A DNA stretch of 64,000 nucleotides from Histoplasma ohiense (GCA_017607445.1 JAEVHH010000004.1:4960001-5024000); one strand, 5' to 3'. Shown: positions 22,120-34,726, counted from the first letter of the stretch. Numbers and translations: made by a program. The notes: generated by a model from the sequence alone, not told the origin.

Positions 22120-23724
22120 TTATGGAGAGAGGTAGATAGAAAAGTAGGTATAAGGGAGCCGGAGAGGAAGAACAGACCGTGGCTTAACTAAATGTGCCAG
22201 CGTGAACAATGCGCCGAGAATGATGCAAATCCCACCAACGACTACGTATGCAATTCCCATGAATGGGTTTTTACCACCCACCACAGTATTTGTGGACAAA
22301 ACGATGGATTTCGTCCCTCCGAAACGGGTGACCGGGAAATCTGGTAGTAAACATGCCTGTTAGCCAACAACGAAATAGATGGTGAAGTAAGAAAGGGGAG
22401 GAATAAGCCAGAAATGGACAGCAAGGAAGGGGGCCGGGCGCACTGTCATCTATGTCAATTCGATAACTTCCAGCTTTCATAACATCTTTGTCATTTCTCA
22501 TCGCCAGTTTGCTGAATGTCGGTAAACCTGCCGTTCTCATCCACACCTGGAGTTCTTCGTACTCATGCAAATCAGGGGGGGGAGTCTTATTGGTGTAGCC
22601 ATCGGGATACCGCCTCCGCCAGTTGGGAGGAGGCCAGATCTGTTCTGGCTTGTATTCAGTCTTCCCGAATAATTGCTTGTCGCTACTCCACGATATTCCC
22701 TTGTTGGTCATTTCATAGAACTGGTTGTCCGCTGTCCCAAGGAGAGCGGGGGAGTAGAAAGTGTCATTGAATACTGAGTTCGCAATGAGGCCACAGGGGT
22801 AATACGCCTTTTGAGTCTCCGGGTCAATCCTGAGCGGGTCGCAGGGGCTCCCGTTTATCGTGCTATTGGGGAGAGCCTTGCCCTTGAGTTGGTCCAAGTC
22901 CAAGGACTTAACATATCGTCTGTGGTTTTGGTAAAAGTTGGTGAGACGGTAATAGAGGAATACCGAGGGTCCGATATCATTTGGAATCTCGAAGTACAGC
23001 GAGCATACTGTGGTGTTCACTGGTGCGACGCCCGGAAAAGTCCTATTTACGTTTTTTACGCGCTTCCAAGACGGCCTATCAATATTTCGGGACCGAAATG
23101 ACGAGCTGTAGCTCCCTGGGTTTATAGGCTGGGCTTCACCAAGTGGAGCTTCGGCGGCGCAATTCGTGTAATCGATAACCACTTCTTGCACCTATCCCAC
23201 AAGATCCGCATAAGTAAGCAATCGGTCACGGGCAGAGGCAAAACCCCCGAAAACAACAAAAGTATAAAGGGATATATTGCGTACTGTAGAACTAGCCCAT
23301 ATAAGAAGGCCTCCAATCGGTGCGAATATGACTCCAACAATGAAGAATAAAGGAAGAACGGTTTTCGGAGTTAGGATAGGCCTGCCGGAACAGCCGCGTC
23401 AGTGATTTATGGCTCAGGATGTCACAACGCAGTCCTGGCAAGTAAAGAGTTGTAACATGGGTACTTACTGCCATGCCTTCAAGCGTTGTTGCCGGAATGC
23501 CGTGTCTAAGAAGCACCGCAATATCATTTGTTAGCTAGATGTTAGGGCCCGAATTATCTAAATGTACCCTGCTTTAGGGACAGGACAGAATGAGAAGTCA
23601 TGGTGGGGGATGTAGGGATCGAGGCATTATGCGCACTTGCTGGTCTCCGGCTCTTTTGTTTCTTCTCATCTCCAGCATTTCGAGGATCCTGTTCGTCTAC
23701 AGAATCCGGTTCTGAGGGTGCCAT
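22120..23724 (-). CDS. CDC50/LEM3 family P4-ATPase (flippase) subunit
   Basis: Five exons (23637-23724, 23469-23505, 23285-23381, 22444-23191, 22120-22340) give 396 residues. The second exon is 37 bases and encodes NTAFRQQRLKAWQ across its joins. The first membrane helix follows PKTVLPLFFIVGVIF. A large lumenal domain comes next, with several N-x-S/T sites and paired Cys (CDPL, YPCG). The second helix lies after NPFMGIAYVVVGG near the end. CDC50 proteins bind P4-ATPases such as Drs2 or Dnf1 and are needed for their ER exit and lipid flipping. The family has Cdc50, Lem3 and Crf1 members and I cannot choose between them safely. The conserved DNFPVTRFGGTK straddles intron 4. The start is the Met before APSEPDSVDEQ. 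Confidence 0.93.
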
Positions 23725-25623
23725 GACTGCGGTGATCGTGGCAGTGAAGATTTGACGAGGGCAGAATGCCTGTTGAACCAACTTCTTCGGTGGACTTGTT
23801 TGGAGTTAGTGGGGATCTTATGGTTCATCTAACGGGTACTTCGTTCTTCCGTCAGATTGTGCAATCCTGTCTGTGATGGTAGAAATGTTGGTGGCAATGA
23901 CGGTAAGAGGTCGTCGTGGCCCTCGTCGTGTTTTAGAACAATTAACTAATTGATGGTTGCGTATGTGAAGGGCGGCTGTGACAATGACGCTCCTGCTTAT
24001 TCATCCACCAACCTGAAAACGCTCACTTCTACTCACGCAGTGTAGTTGATGTTAACTACCAGTACAGCATAAATGATGCCATTTGCTTTTTCGTAATTTT
24101 ACCTCGAAAAAATTTATTCCAATGAATGAGGAATGTTAGCTATCCAAGCGAGGAATACCAACAAGGCTGTATGATATGTCATGGATCATGGTGGCGCTGT
24201 CCCCCTCCTCCCTCCAGGTAAATCAATCAAAACACCAACAAACCCAAATTCTAAGACCGCTGGCAATCAGCATTGCACAAGGTGGATGACAAGGGCAGAC
24301 ATGCGCAGGTGTTTTTGCAGCTTTCACATTTTCAGGCCTATGCTATGGTGTGTGCTATGCTGTCCTAATATACTACTGAATTGAGGGAATAATATCACTT
24401 CACTTCTAATAATGCAGAGTAGTCACGCCCGAAACAGCCATCGTAGATAGAGTAGATTATAGTTCCCGATTCCTAACTGCGCAAGATATTGGCGGATTCA
24501 AGGAAAGAATCTGATCGTATTGGGTATTGGGTATTTCAAATGCTATGAACCAAGCCAGTCCAAACTGGTGACAAACCATGATGATAGTGAAAAGCGAAAA
24601 ATGGAAAAAATGAAACATGAAACATGAAACATGAAAATCATGGACCTGTAAGCATTCTGAAAAGTCCGTCAAGTTACCAACCAGCCAACCAACCACCCAG
24701 ACAGGAAGACAGAAAAATTAGGGTCAAAATAAAATGCCCAACATTAACGCCACTCCCATGTATGTATGTACATGTACATACATGGACATACATGACCTAA
24801 CAAAGAAAATGTGAACGAATGCCATATGGTAAGTGGTATGAAAAATTCCCCCAATAGTTGAACCAACCCTTCCCACCAGGCTCCCTATCCGTTTCCTGTC
24901 TCCCTCTGCCCAAAAGGAAAAAAAAAAAAAAAAAAAAAAAAAACAAGAGGAAATGTTCCCGTAAATGCGAGTCAGAGGATGCGCCCCATGGAAAACGATA
25001 AAAAAAAAAAAAAAGCGAAATCATCAGAGTCACAGAACAAATGAATGAAAATGCAAAAAGAGAAACAAAGGAAAACAGAAACAGAAAAAGCAAAAGACCA
25101 AAATTGCCCTTTCTCCCTAGACCATCATCAAACGTAAGTGCAAACATGCCATGAAGAACTAGGCTTAGGCCGGCTGATACCTGCTCCACATAACAATAGT
25201 AAAATGAGGGTCCCGGCCAGAATATTTGATAATTAAAGGAAAAGAAAGCCCAAAACGACAATAGAGAGAAAAAGGAGAGACGTAAAACGAATCTTTGAAA
25301 AAGAGAAAGGCCATGATGCAAAAGGTATCTGAAACCGAAACGAAACATTGCAATCCTTCAAGTCGTTAAAAAAAAAAAAAAGAGAGAGAGAGAGAGAGAA
25401 CCATATACGTCAAAAACAGTTCCACATCATGTAAAGACGCAGGTTTGCCGAAATGATGAGCCGTTCCACTTCCATAAAGCATCAATCTATCCCACAACCC
25501 TTCTCCCGAGCTTCAATTCAACATTTAAATTGTTCTTGTTCTTGTTCGTGTTGTTGCTGTAGCCCACACTGGACGAGGCACTGACTCGAGTAGAGAAGAG
25601 GAAGGGAAGGTAGGTGGAACTCA
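23725..25623. other. long spacer with homopolymers, no gene recognised
   Basis: Contains the CDC50 promoter on the left and the 3' region of the SWIRM gene on the right. A near-palindrome of TGTACA/ATGTAC units lies at about 24757-24793. A-rich tracts occur at about 24919-24942 and 25001-25014, and an AG-dinucleotide run at about 25380-25400. Open frames on the minus strand between 24797 and 25348 are Phe/Leu-rich translations of A-rich DNA and are not taken as genes. Confidence 0.5.
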
Positions 25624-26739
25624 TCACAAATGCTGTCGAAAGTACTCTGGTTTGAACCATCCAACCTTTTCGTACGCGGTCCACAACTTGCTTGCTTTGT
25701 TGACATCAATTTTGCAAGCCTGCTGAGCGTCCGTTTTGCGGAATTCTTTGCCGATGCGGAGAGCGTTGAGGCGTGCTTCGAAGATGCGACGTTTGCTACA
25801 AAGATAGGTAGCACAGGAAAGGCGAAGAGTAGCGGCAAGGCTCACTTCTGCAGGGTCGATTTGGTGCCGGTCTGGGTCGTTGCTAAGATCCAGCATCTGG
25901 CCTTTCCAGTCCGCTTTCAAGCCCTTAGTGTTCCCGTAAAGGGTCTCTATGGGAGGACAGTAGTCAGGCAGAGATCTATAATCAGTATCATCGCGATTGG
26001 TCCCAATAACACGAGTAGGCTTTGGTGTTGTTGAAGTGGCGACATCGAAAGAATCGTATACTCGCTGCCTGGGAGTGGGTTTGGAGGTGCGCCTTGGCCG
26101 GGGCCGTGGGGCTCGTACGCCACCGATTGGACTCCGCTTTACTGGTGGTGCTGGAGCGATCTTTTTCAAGTTCGCGGCTGTCTCGTAGCCCACCCGTTTG
26201 GTCACTGAAAGTTGACGGTCCAAGAATTCCCTCTCCTTCATCGCCCAGGCACCAGGATTCCGATTGTACTGCCTTCCGACAATGGGAACACAGGACAAGG
26301 CAAACATGTATTCTCTGCGGGTTGGTTTATTCTTCTTGTCTTGGAATCTCAGCATCTGGCTCTCCATGTGTTTGTCGACGAGGTGCTCAGCGACAGTGGC
26401 CAATTGTGGACCAAACAGTGGCTCGCCATGCAGGATATCGGATTCATTGTTGGGGAAGAGGACTGGATCCTTGGATGAAACGGCAGATGCATCACTCTCG
26501 ATCTGATCGTCGACGTTCGACCTTTGTTTCTTATTCCCTGTGTACGGAGTGACGGGTGGCGATGGCAGGTCCATCTCGGACTGGGTGCGTTTTCGATGGC
26601 TAGAGATGGGGGGAAGTGTGTTATTCTCATCGAAGGAAGACTGCTTCGACGTGCACGGTGACAGCGCCCGAGTGAAACTGTCCAGAGGCTTTGTCTCTGG
26701 CGGCGACATTAAGCTGGATACAGGGGGTAGACGGTTCAT
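25624..26739 (-). CDS. SWIRM domain protein, Fun19/Laf-like
   Basis: A single exon of 371 residues. The first 200 residues are Ser/Pro-rich and disordered, with a KKQRS basic patch. The middle holds Arg/Pro-rich sequence (RAPRPRPRRT). The last 95 residues form a SWIRM domain, beginning near DPDRHQIDPAEVSLAATL and ending YEKVGWFKPEYF. SWIRM domains bind DNA or histone tails and occur in chromatin complexes (SWI3, RSC8, LSD1). Fungal proteins of this layout resemble S. cerevisiae Fun19 and the S. pombe Laf proteins linked to histone deacetylase complexes. The exact orthology is inferred. The upstream region is unusually long and repeat-rich. Confidence 0.85.
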   Translation of the reverse strand: MNRLPPVSSLMSPPETKPLDSFTRALSPCTSKQSSFDENNTLPPISSHRKRTQSEMDLPSPPVTPYTGNKKQRSNVDDQIESDASAVSSKDPVLFPNNESDILHGEPLFGPQLATVAEHLVDKHMESQMLRFQDKKNKPTRREYMFALSCVPIVGRQYNRNPGAWAMKEREFLDRQLSVTKRVGYETAANLKKIAPAPPVKRSPIGGVRAPRPRPRRTSKPTPRQRVYDSFDVATSTTPKPTRVIGTNRDDTDYRSLPDYCPPIETLYGNTKGLKADWKGQMLDLSNDPDRHQIDPAEVSLAATLRLSCATYLCSKRRIFEARLNALRIGKEFRKTDAQQACKIDVNKASKLWTAYEKVGWFKPEYFRQHL

Positions 26740-29082
26740 GATGCTGTATATGCGTATACACAGACAACAGTGCGGTATGTATTATGTATTTGGATGTTGG
26801 TGTGCGAAGGAGAGAGAGAGAGGGGGGGGTTTGTTGTGGGTACTACTAGTATTGAGTTGTTGGTGGACGGCGATAGGCGAATTGGGATGACGGAATAGGC
26901 CGAATTGAAATGGTAAGGCTTTGTGTCGCAGGGGGAGAGTAGATTTGTGGAGTTAAAAAGGAAGAAGATGATAGAAGAAGGGAAATTGATCAAGAAGAAG
27001 AAGAGCGAAAGGAAAGATAAGAAGAAGGATGACAGTTTCTGGTGAGAAGAAGAGAGAAGAGAGAAGAGAGAAGAAGAAAGAAGGTTCAGTTCACGGAAGA
27101 GTGACGTTGTTGGGTCTCCGCCGCCCCCCAAGGCAGAAGAAATAACTAATAACTACGCACTACGCACTACGCACTACGCAAGGACGAGCGAAGGCGACCA
27201 GCGGATGGGCTGCGTGAGGTGCTTGAGGCCTGACCAGTGACCAGTGACCAGTGACCGGGCGAGTGACCACTGACACCGCAGCAGGACGAAGAGCAGCAGG
27301 CAAACCAACCAACCAGGGCTGCGAATTGGCCTCTGCGAGGGAGTTCGGGGATGTGCCAGCCGCCCAATGGCAGAGGCTGCAGCGGATCTGGGCGGCGGCT
27401 GATTTGTCAGACCTGGTGTGACTGGTGACTGACTTGGATGGCGGCGTCCACGGGTCGTGTGCGGATGGGAGTGGCAAGGGGGGGCTGTTTGGCTGTTTGG
27501 CTGTTTGGCTGGTTGGCTGGTTGTGAGCTGGTGACTTGGGCTGACTGGGCTGACTGGGGCTGGTGACTCCCCCCTCCCTGGGCTGGGCTGCTGGTGTTGG
27601 TGTGGTGGGAAAAACTATTATTAATAATGAATGAACTCTCCGGACGGAGTTCTCGCTGTGTCGTTTGGCCTTTCCAGGGTTCCGAAAACCCAAAGGCGGA
27701 GTTAGGCTGCCAAATCTATCCGACCAGACGGTAGCAGTAGCCAATGTGCGCACGGCGGTGGTGATGTAATAAATAATATATCCGTACTCCGTAGTATGAA
27801 CCCAGTTAACGAACCTTCAGTTGACGAGTTATGTTGACAATGTGCACGGAGTTCCGCAGTTTCGAAGTCTCGTCAAGTACGGAGTACCTAAAAATGGAGC
27901 CTGGAGGATCGACGAGGCTGTGGGGTTTTGCCTAGCCTGCAATCCAGGGGAGGGGGGGGATTACTACTGATGCTAATAATAATGGTAAAATTTCTCGATG
28001 GATGTTGGTGCGATGATTCAAGGAGGAAATACAAGGGAATGCACAGACACAGCAGGTAATTTGAAGGGGTGAGTGTTCGAGTTAGTAACTATGTAAACGA
28101 AGCCGCGGGCCAGGATCGGATCCTAGGAAGCATGTGGCCAAGCAGTGAATGCTGCCGACGAGGAGGATTTCCGAAGGAATTGATTGATGCTCAACTCTTC
28201 TTGTCCGTAGATTATATTATTATTGATTGATCCTTATTACCCTTCGTTTGATTCAGGCTAGAGCTGTTTGTTGCTTTGCTGCTTTGTTGCTTTGTTGTTG
28301 TCTTGTGGGCGGGGGCCAGCCAAGGGGGACAAAAAAAGAAAAAGGCGCACGGGAAGTAAATTATTGTTCTTTGACGGAGGGCAGTCACTTTGACTATCTT
28401 GACTGGTTATATCGCTGCCTGGTTGATGACTCGGAGTGATTCATTCATCCATTGTTCGTCGGTTTCAGGTTTTTGGCTTTCACTTTCATCGATGTCGCTG
28501 TTTGAGCTGTTTGAGCTGTTTGCTGTGGACAAAGGTCCCTGCTGCTGTCCCTGCTGCTACGGAATGAAGAAATAAATGACTGATGGGACAAAGTTGGATC
28601 CGGTTTGAGAATCAGCAGGGCAAAACGGTCGAGGAGCCAGGATTGCCCGAATTGATCGCGGGCGCGAAGTATAAATAGATCTAAGTTTGGGATCTTCCAA
28701 CTCTAATCGGTGGGTGATGTCTTATTGTGTTGCCTCCCCAGGTGCTCTCTGTACATGTATGTACTGTACATGTACATGTACATAGCAGTTAAGCAGTTAA
28801 CCATCAACAGTACGGGGTAGCGTGATTCTTCTCTTGTCTTCCCCCTCGTCCATCTCTCGCCCAGGTTCCCGTGGATGGTCACACATCGCAACTGATCACA
28901 GACACCAGGTCACTCGCCCAGTCCTCGCTCCACGCTGCGCATCTCGGTCCGTCAGCTGCTGTGGTCAAGCGAACCCGCTTCTGGCCCAATTGACTTCGCC
29001 CATTGGCCACCCACACCTCCTCCTTTCCCTCCTAACCTACCTTGATCAATCAATAATCTTCATGAACAAATAAATACATTTC

Positions 29083-29117
<35 letters not shown>

Positions 29118-29988
29118 ACCCACGACGCTGTTGCAAGATGAATCTAGCTGTGGGGAAATTCTTGTTTCTTGTCCGCTGTTGCCAATTGCACGCGTTCTGC
29201 GGCAATAAAAATGACCGCATCTTGAATGGCCAAGGGAGCCCGTCAACGGGCACTAATTATAGTGTCATTTGCCATTCGCCATTGACTCGTTACCTTATCT
29301 CTCAGCGAGCTGTAAATATCGGAGTAGACATATACATATATATATATAGATATATATATATATATAAATATAAATATAATATCAGCCAAAGGCCGAAGAA
29401 GAGAAAGGTCGAAAAATCAAGACACAATTGGAAAACTCAGCTTCAGTGCTGTAAAGGCTAGCAATCAATATATACATCATCGATAGCTTTACTCCCGTAT
29501 ATCATTCGTCAATCCACTTCCAAGGCAAATTGGCAAACAAATTTATATCAATCATAAGGTGTTTTGGTCTAATTGAGTTATACTGAATGGGATTTCCTTC
29601 CAGTATCGTCTATCCCCGTACGGATGAAAGAATTAAAATGAGAGCTTAATTTTGAAGTTTTTGCTATTTATTCTGATATATATACGGCTAGCTCGACACT
29701 GACAAAATACAACAGCGATTTAAACCGGAATTGGGTCATTTGAAAACCAGAAACTTCAAGAACCTGAAGAATTGAAGCTTGGAGGAGGATACATAGCTTA
29801 GAGCTGGTACTGCTAGAGTTTAACCGTAGAATAACATGCTTGGCTTGGCTTGGCTTGTCTTGTTTGCACTGTTTACATCTGTTCCCGTTGTTTGTTTTCG
29901 AAAAGCATATCTCCTGTCCATTTTCTCCCACCGGCCTCATAGCCTGTCCTGATGCAAAGGCCGAGATGTTGCCTATGAACAGGCAATG
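26740..29988. other. 3.2-kb repeat-rich spacer between the SWIRM gene and ATG22
   Basis: No convincing gene on either strand. It holds many simple repeats: a GA-rich 26940-27090, CACTACG units at about 27155-27180, CCAGTGA units at about 27231-27256, GTTTGGCT units at about 27486-27523, CAA repeats at 29082-29117, and TA-rich DNA at about 29328-29380. Minus-strand frames at 27160-27753 are Pro/Ser/Thr-rich translations of these repeats. CGGAGT-type palindromic motifs occur at 27781-27794 and 27877-27888, and a TGTACA cluster at about 28750-28783. A long 5' leader or an untranslated RNA for either flanking gene is possible but not shown. Confidence 0.5.
29082..29117 (+). repeat. CAA trinucleotide microsatellite
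   Basis: Twelve uninterrupted CAA units within a non-coding region. Confidence 0.9.
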
Positions 29989-31893
29989 ATGGACTCCCAT
30001 GAACCGGTGGGCCATAGGTACCCAGGGGAGGATACGCGATCCACAAGCAAAAAGGAGCTCTCAGGATGGTACTGCTATGGATGGGCCGCCGAGGTGTTTA
30101 CGGTCTGTGCTATGGGTGAGTTCCTTCATCCCAGCTGCCATTGACGATGAGAACGTGGCAACCATCAGCACCGGGGGTGTGGGGGGGAAATCCCGTGCAT
30201 TTTTTTTATTTTATGTATATCTCACCTTTTTTGGCCTGCGAGAACTAATGGATCGTTGAAACAAACAGGGTCCTTTCTTCCCATCACCCTGGAGCAGATG
30301 GCCAGGGATCGAGGAGTTCTCCTTTCCGATAAATCCACGCCGTGCAGTGCTACTTGGGGCACGGCATCTAATTTACCCAGTCCTACCGCCTCTTCTCCGA
30401 ACGGTCCTCATTCGCCCAAAACTAGCCAGTGCATCATTTATTTCCTAGGAATGGAAATAAACACCGCCAGTTTTGCGATGTACACATTTTCGATGAGCGT
30501 CTTGATACAATCCCTACTTATCATATCCATGTCTGGAGCTGCGGATCACGGTGTCTACCGCAAGACATTCCTCTTGGTTTTTGCTGTCGTGGGGGCGGTA
30601 TCAACCATGCTCTTTCTGGCTGTTGTCCCACAAGTTTATTTGCTTGGTGCGTTGCTCGCGATTGTCGCCAACACTTGCTTTGGTGCCTCATTTGTACTAC
30701 TCAATTCCTTTCTGCCTTTGCTTGTTCGCCATCACCCCACCATTCAATCAACTCAGGTTCGTCGTTTGCTTGATGATGATTATGATGATGATGCGCAATC
30801 TTCCAATGCACTTGTCGAGCCTGAATCCAGCGAGAGTCTCCCGCCCGATCTGTCACCCACATTGCCACTACTTCAGGACGATGCCACTGTGCCCATTGAC
30901 GACTCTCAGCTCAAATCCTCAAAAATATCAGCAGAGCTCCAGTTGTCAACAAGGATTTCCTCTAATGGGATTGGCATTGGTTACATCGGGGCGGTTATTT
31001 TACAAATAGCGTCGATCCTGATCATTGTTGCCACTGGCTCGACAACGTTCTCTTTGCGGTTGACTCTCTTCGGAATTGGATTGTGGTGGCTGCTCTTTAC
31101 GATCCCAGCTGCTATGTGGCTCCGCCCTCGTCCCGGACCGCCTCTTCCTAGCTCCGCTAGAGATAGTAAAATGTGGCCATGTGTTAGTTATATCACGTAC
31201 GCATGGAAGTCCCTCGGGCGTACAGCTCTGCAGGCCCGCCATCTCAAGGACGTTCTTATCTTCCTGGCGGTGTGGTTTCTTCTCTCCGATGGCATTGCCA
31301 CCGTGAGCGGCACTGCTGTGTTGTTTGCCAAAACGCAACTGGATATGAAACTTGCTGCCCTTGGCCTGATCAACGTAATAGCAATGATCTCGGGGGTGTG
31401 TGGCGCCTTTTGCTGGAACTATCTCTCACGGCGACTACACCTTCGGGCCTCACAGACCATCATCGCTTGCATTTGTGTTTTTGAGCTGATTCCCTTCTAC
31501 GGGCTTCTCGGGTTCATCCCGGCAATTAAACGGCTGGGTGTATTTGGGCTCCAGAAGCCGTGGGAGATGTACGTGTTGGGAGCCGTTTATGGCCTGGTGA
31601 TGGGCGGGCTGTCTTCCTACTGTCGCAGCTTTTTCGGAGAGTTAATACCGCCAGGGTTCGAAACGTCCTTTTATGCATTGTATGCCATCACCGATAAGGG
31701 GTCGAGCATTTTCGGCCCCGCGATTGTTGGCTTGATTACTGATAGATACGGAGAGATCCGGCCCGCGTTTGGGTTTTTGGCGGTCCTAATTCTCATCCCG
31801 TTACCGCTGATGTTACTGATCGATGTCGACCGCGGGAAACGTGATGCTGCTTTCCTGGCCGATGAGTTGGAAGGGAGGCGTCGGGAAACTTAA
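29989..31893 (+). CDS. ATG22: vacuolar amino-acid effluxer Atg22
   Basis: Two exons (29989-30115, 30269-31893) give 583 residues. The conserved opening [31 protein letters not shown] spans the intron as two pieces. The protein belongs to the major facilitator fold with about 11-12 membrane helices. A hydrophilic loop rich in Asp (LLDDDYDDDAQ) separates the first and second halves. Atg22 exports amino acids from the vacuole after autophagic breakdown. The C-terminal GLITDRYGEIRPAFGF helix pair is typical. A 3' overlap with MPE1 transcripts is possible since the genes converge 690 bases apart. Family recognition is strong; substrate range is taken from the yeast protein. Confidence 0.94.
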
Positions 31894-32583
31894 TAAGAGA
31901 CTATTTCGTAGCACGCAATTTATACTATCCATAGAACAAACACTTTATTATATATGGTCTCACTCTCCCTTCCGTTTTTTTTACGTGCTGATTTGGTTAA
32001 AAGAATAGGTTTAAGCCCAGTCGGCAAATTTTAACCCTTTCAGTGCCCTCCTCACGGATTGCTCTAAAGGCCTAGCTGAATTTTGGCTAGTTACTGGCCG
32101 TAATACGTAACCTCAATAAATAACCTGAGCACGGGAGCCAGGCTCCTCTTGCAAAATTATTATTAGCATTCCCGCATGATATTGAGCGATATAAACGTCC
32201 AAAATTTTCCTGGTGTTTTCTTTTCTCCTGCTGACCGCTGTCTTGTTCAGATGTTCTAAGTAACGGAATGTGGAATTTATTGATTATGATTTATTCCCTA
32301 TTGTGTTGTGACTAAAAGAATCTAAAAACCGACGCCCTAGATGAATAGAGAGCTAAGTGGGCCGAAAGAGCACAAGAAGTAAAAAGCGACGAACGTTCCC
32401 ATTATCCTTCTCTGGAAATACACCAATCCATCTTAGGCTGAGTTCCCCCCCCCCCCCATTCAACAATAAAAACTCCACGCTGAAAAAGCCCAGATAGTAA
32501 AATTTACAAGTAAAAACAATGTGTTGATGATAAGGTATCTCTCTCCCTCTGGTAGTGTTCCATGCTCTTTCCTCGCTGGATCT
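31894..32583. other. convergent 3' spacer of ATG22 and MPE1
   Basis: AT-rich with no coding texture. A run of 11 C occurs at about 32447-32457. Probably the two 3' untranslated regions. Confidence 0.5.
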
Positions 32584-34726
32584 CTATAGCTCCCGATAGT
32601 CACTTGGCCTGATTCGCTTTTGCCTCGCCTGGTGTCGATGTGGATTCACCGGTTGGCGTAGATACGCGTTGTCTTCTTCCTTCGCGAAAGGCCGTCCGAA
32701 ACTGGTTCGCTGCTGGTTCGAGAAGTTCGCCACTCCGATATTCTGTTGGTAAGGTGGCCGCTGTGGCAGATGATTGGGAGGTTGGTTCATGAAATTCATA
32801 TTCATATTCATATTCATGTTCATATTCATGGGCATTGCGCCTGGGCCAGGGCCGAAATTACCTAGCCCATATCCCCCAACTGCTGGAACCATTGCCTGGT
32901 TAAAGTTGTTCATATATTGCTGGCCGTTTGGCAGGCCAAAATTCATATTATTATTCGCCATTTGATTCCATCCATTTTCGGCTTGTGTATATCCGTTGAG
33001 GAGAGGAGCAGGGGTATTTACACCGCCAATAAATCCGGACATTGCCATCACGTTATTTGGCGCAAAGCCGGTCATTGGGAATGGTTGGGCAGATGGAGAA
33101 TTAAAATTTCCAAGGGGTAGTTGCTGATGGAACGGTGACGGAGAAAATTTGTTATGGGGCTCTGGTTTCTGGTTGTGATGGATGGTAGTTTGGGGTTGGC
33201 TGTCGTTTGATTTCTGCTTTTTCATTGCCGGTGGGGGAGCAGCAGGTTCCTGCTTATTATTGCTCTCACCCTCTTCTCCTGCAGACCTTTTTTTCGGATA
33301 TGTTGGACTCGGTTGGGTTGGTAGTTTTGGGGAAGAAGTGGACTCGTGTTTTTGGTTCGCGAGTTTTGAAATAGCTCTTGGGGGGGATACGGTGGACTTG
33401 TCGCTAATAGATTGCTCTCTCTCCTTCTCCTGTTTCTCGGCTTTCTCTTTTTGATAATCCTTCAGCTTATCCATGGCCTCTTCGTCCACTGTTAGATTGT
33501 CTATCAATACGCCTTCCGTAGAACAATTAGGGCAAACAAAATCACTTTCGATCAATGCATTTGTGATACAATCATTGCAATAAGTTTTTTTGCAGCATGG
33601 CGTTCTCGTTGGCTCTAGTAACAATCGTTTATCAATTGGACACTGTAAACCTCGCGCCTGTATCTCTTTGTTCCCTTCAGCTGCTGCAAATTCAGCTGCG
33701 GCTGCAGCAGAAGCTTTAGCTTTTTCCTGGTACAATTCCCATGACGCCTTGTCTGGCTGGGCAACCACGAAGTCACCATCCGCATTTACCATCACTCCCG
33801 AAAGCTTCGAATCTTCATTTGCTCCATCCAATGCCAAGGAATCAGGCTTTTCAACCTGTTTCTGGAGGGATCGGGGTATTCCCGTTGATCGTTTGACTCG
33901 ATAACGACCATCGAATTTAGGATCATTATTGGTGGGACACGCTTGTATCCAATGTCCTATGAATATTAAAGTTAGCCTGTTTAAAATATATAGTTACTGA
34001 TAATTGCGTACCTTTCTCTCGACAACGGTAACATAAATAACCTGGAGGTGGAGGGTGATCAGGAATATTGACAGGTTTTGCTCTGTTTCGGTTGAATAGA
34101 ACTGGAGTAGCACTGTTAACCGGGTTTTGTCAGTAAGTGAATAGAGTCAAAAGAAATAGTATTAAAAGGTGGCTGTTGCGTCTCTTACTTGGCCATTTCG
34201 TTTTGTTGTTCCTTCCATTGTGTTTCTTGCAAGCTAAATAACGCTTTGATCTTTTCATCTTCAGATTGCGCAGTATTCAAGTCGGTAATATTGTTTATAG
34301 TTGTGCCTCCACCGTTAGGTCGGTTGGATAGAGGGGCGTCAATCCTGGCGGAACTACGAGCGTTCACTGGCATTTTACCAGAGACATAGCGTGCAGCCCC
34401 ACCCTTCCCGGGTCTTGCAGCAGGAAGCCTGCGGGCGATTACAGACGTGGATCGTGGGACAATGGTTGTATCGTCGTCGTATTCTATGCGAGCAGAGTTA
34501 GGTCCGCGGCGTCAAACTTGGGCAAGGTACACACGACTGTTTATCGCGACTTACCTTCGTTGGTATCTTCATTATAAATTGCGAGTTCGAAATCACTTCC
34601 ATCGCCTAGTCGATTTTGATTGATGATTTCTCTTTTCAGCTCAAAGACTGATATACCCGTACCATCAAACGTTACCCTCGAGGGTTCCTTCTGAGATTTG
34701 AACTTGAAATGAACAGAAGAAGTCAT
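32584..34726 (-). CDS. MPE1: cleavage and polyadenylation factor subunit Mpe1
   Basis: Four exons (34555-34726, 34189-34483, 34012-34112, 32584-33956) give 646 residues. Order: DWNN ubiquitin-like domain (1 to about 75, starting SSVHFKFKSQKEP), a CCHC zinc knuckle at about 183-196 (C-x2-C-x4-H-x4-C), then a RING/U-box-like domain with CPIDKRLL, CCKKTYC and CPNC. The tail is Pro/Asn/Met-rich, with a run of five Met-Asn pairs. Mpe1 belongs to the nuclear CPF complex, which cuts and polyadenylates mRNA, and is the fungal relative of human RBBP6. All metal ligands are present. The Met-Asn repeat (about 32793-32830) comes from a short repeated hexanucleotide and may vary in length between strains. 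Confidence 0.95.

Noticed and set aside
24797..25348. 183-residue Phe-rich minus-strand open frame
   Set aside because: The Phe/Leu runs come from A-rich tracts, and the frame overlaps spacer DNA with homopolymers.
27160..27753. 197-residue minus-strand open frame
   Set aside because: It is a Pro/Ser/Thr-rich translation of short tandem repeats, with no domain and no coding texture.
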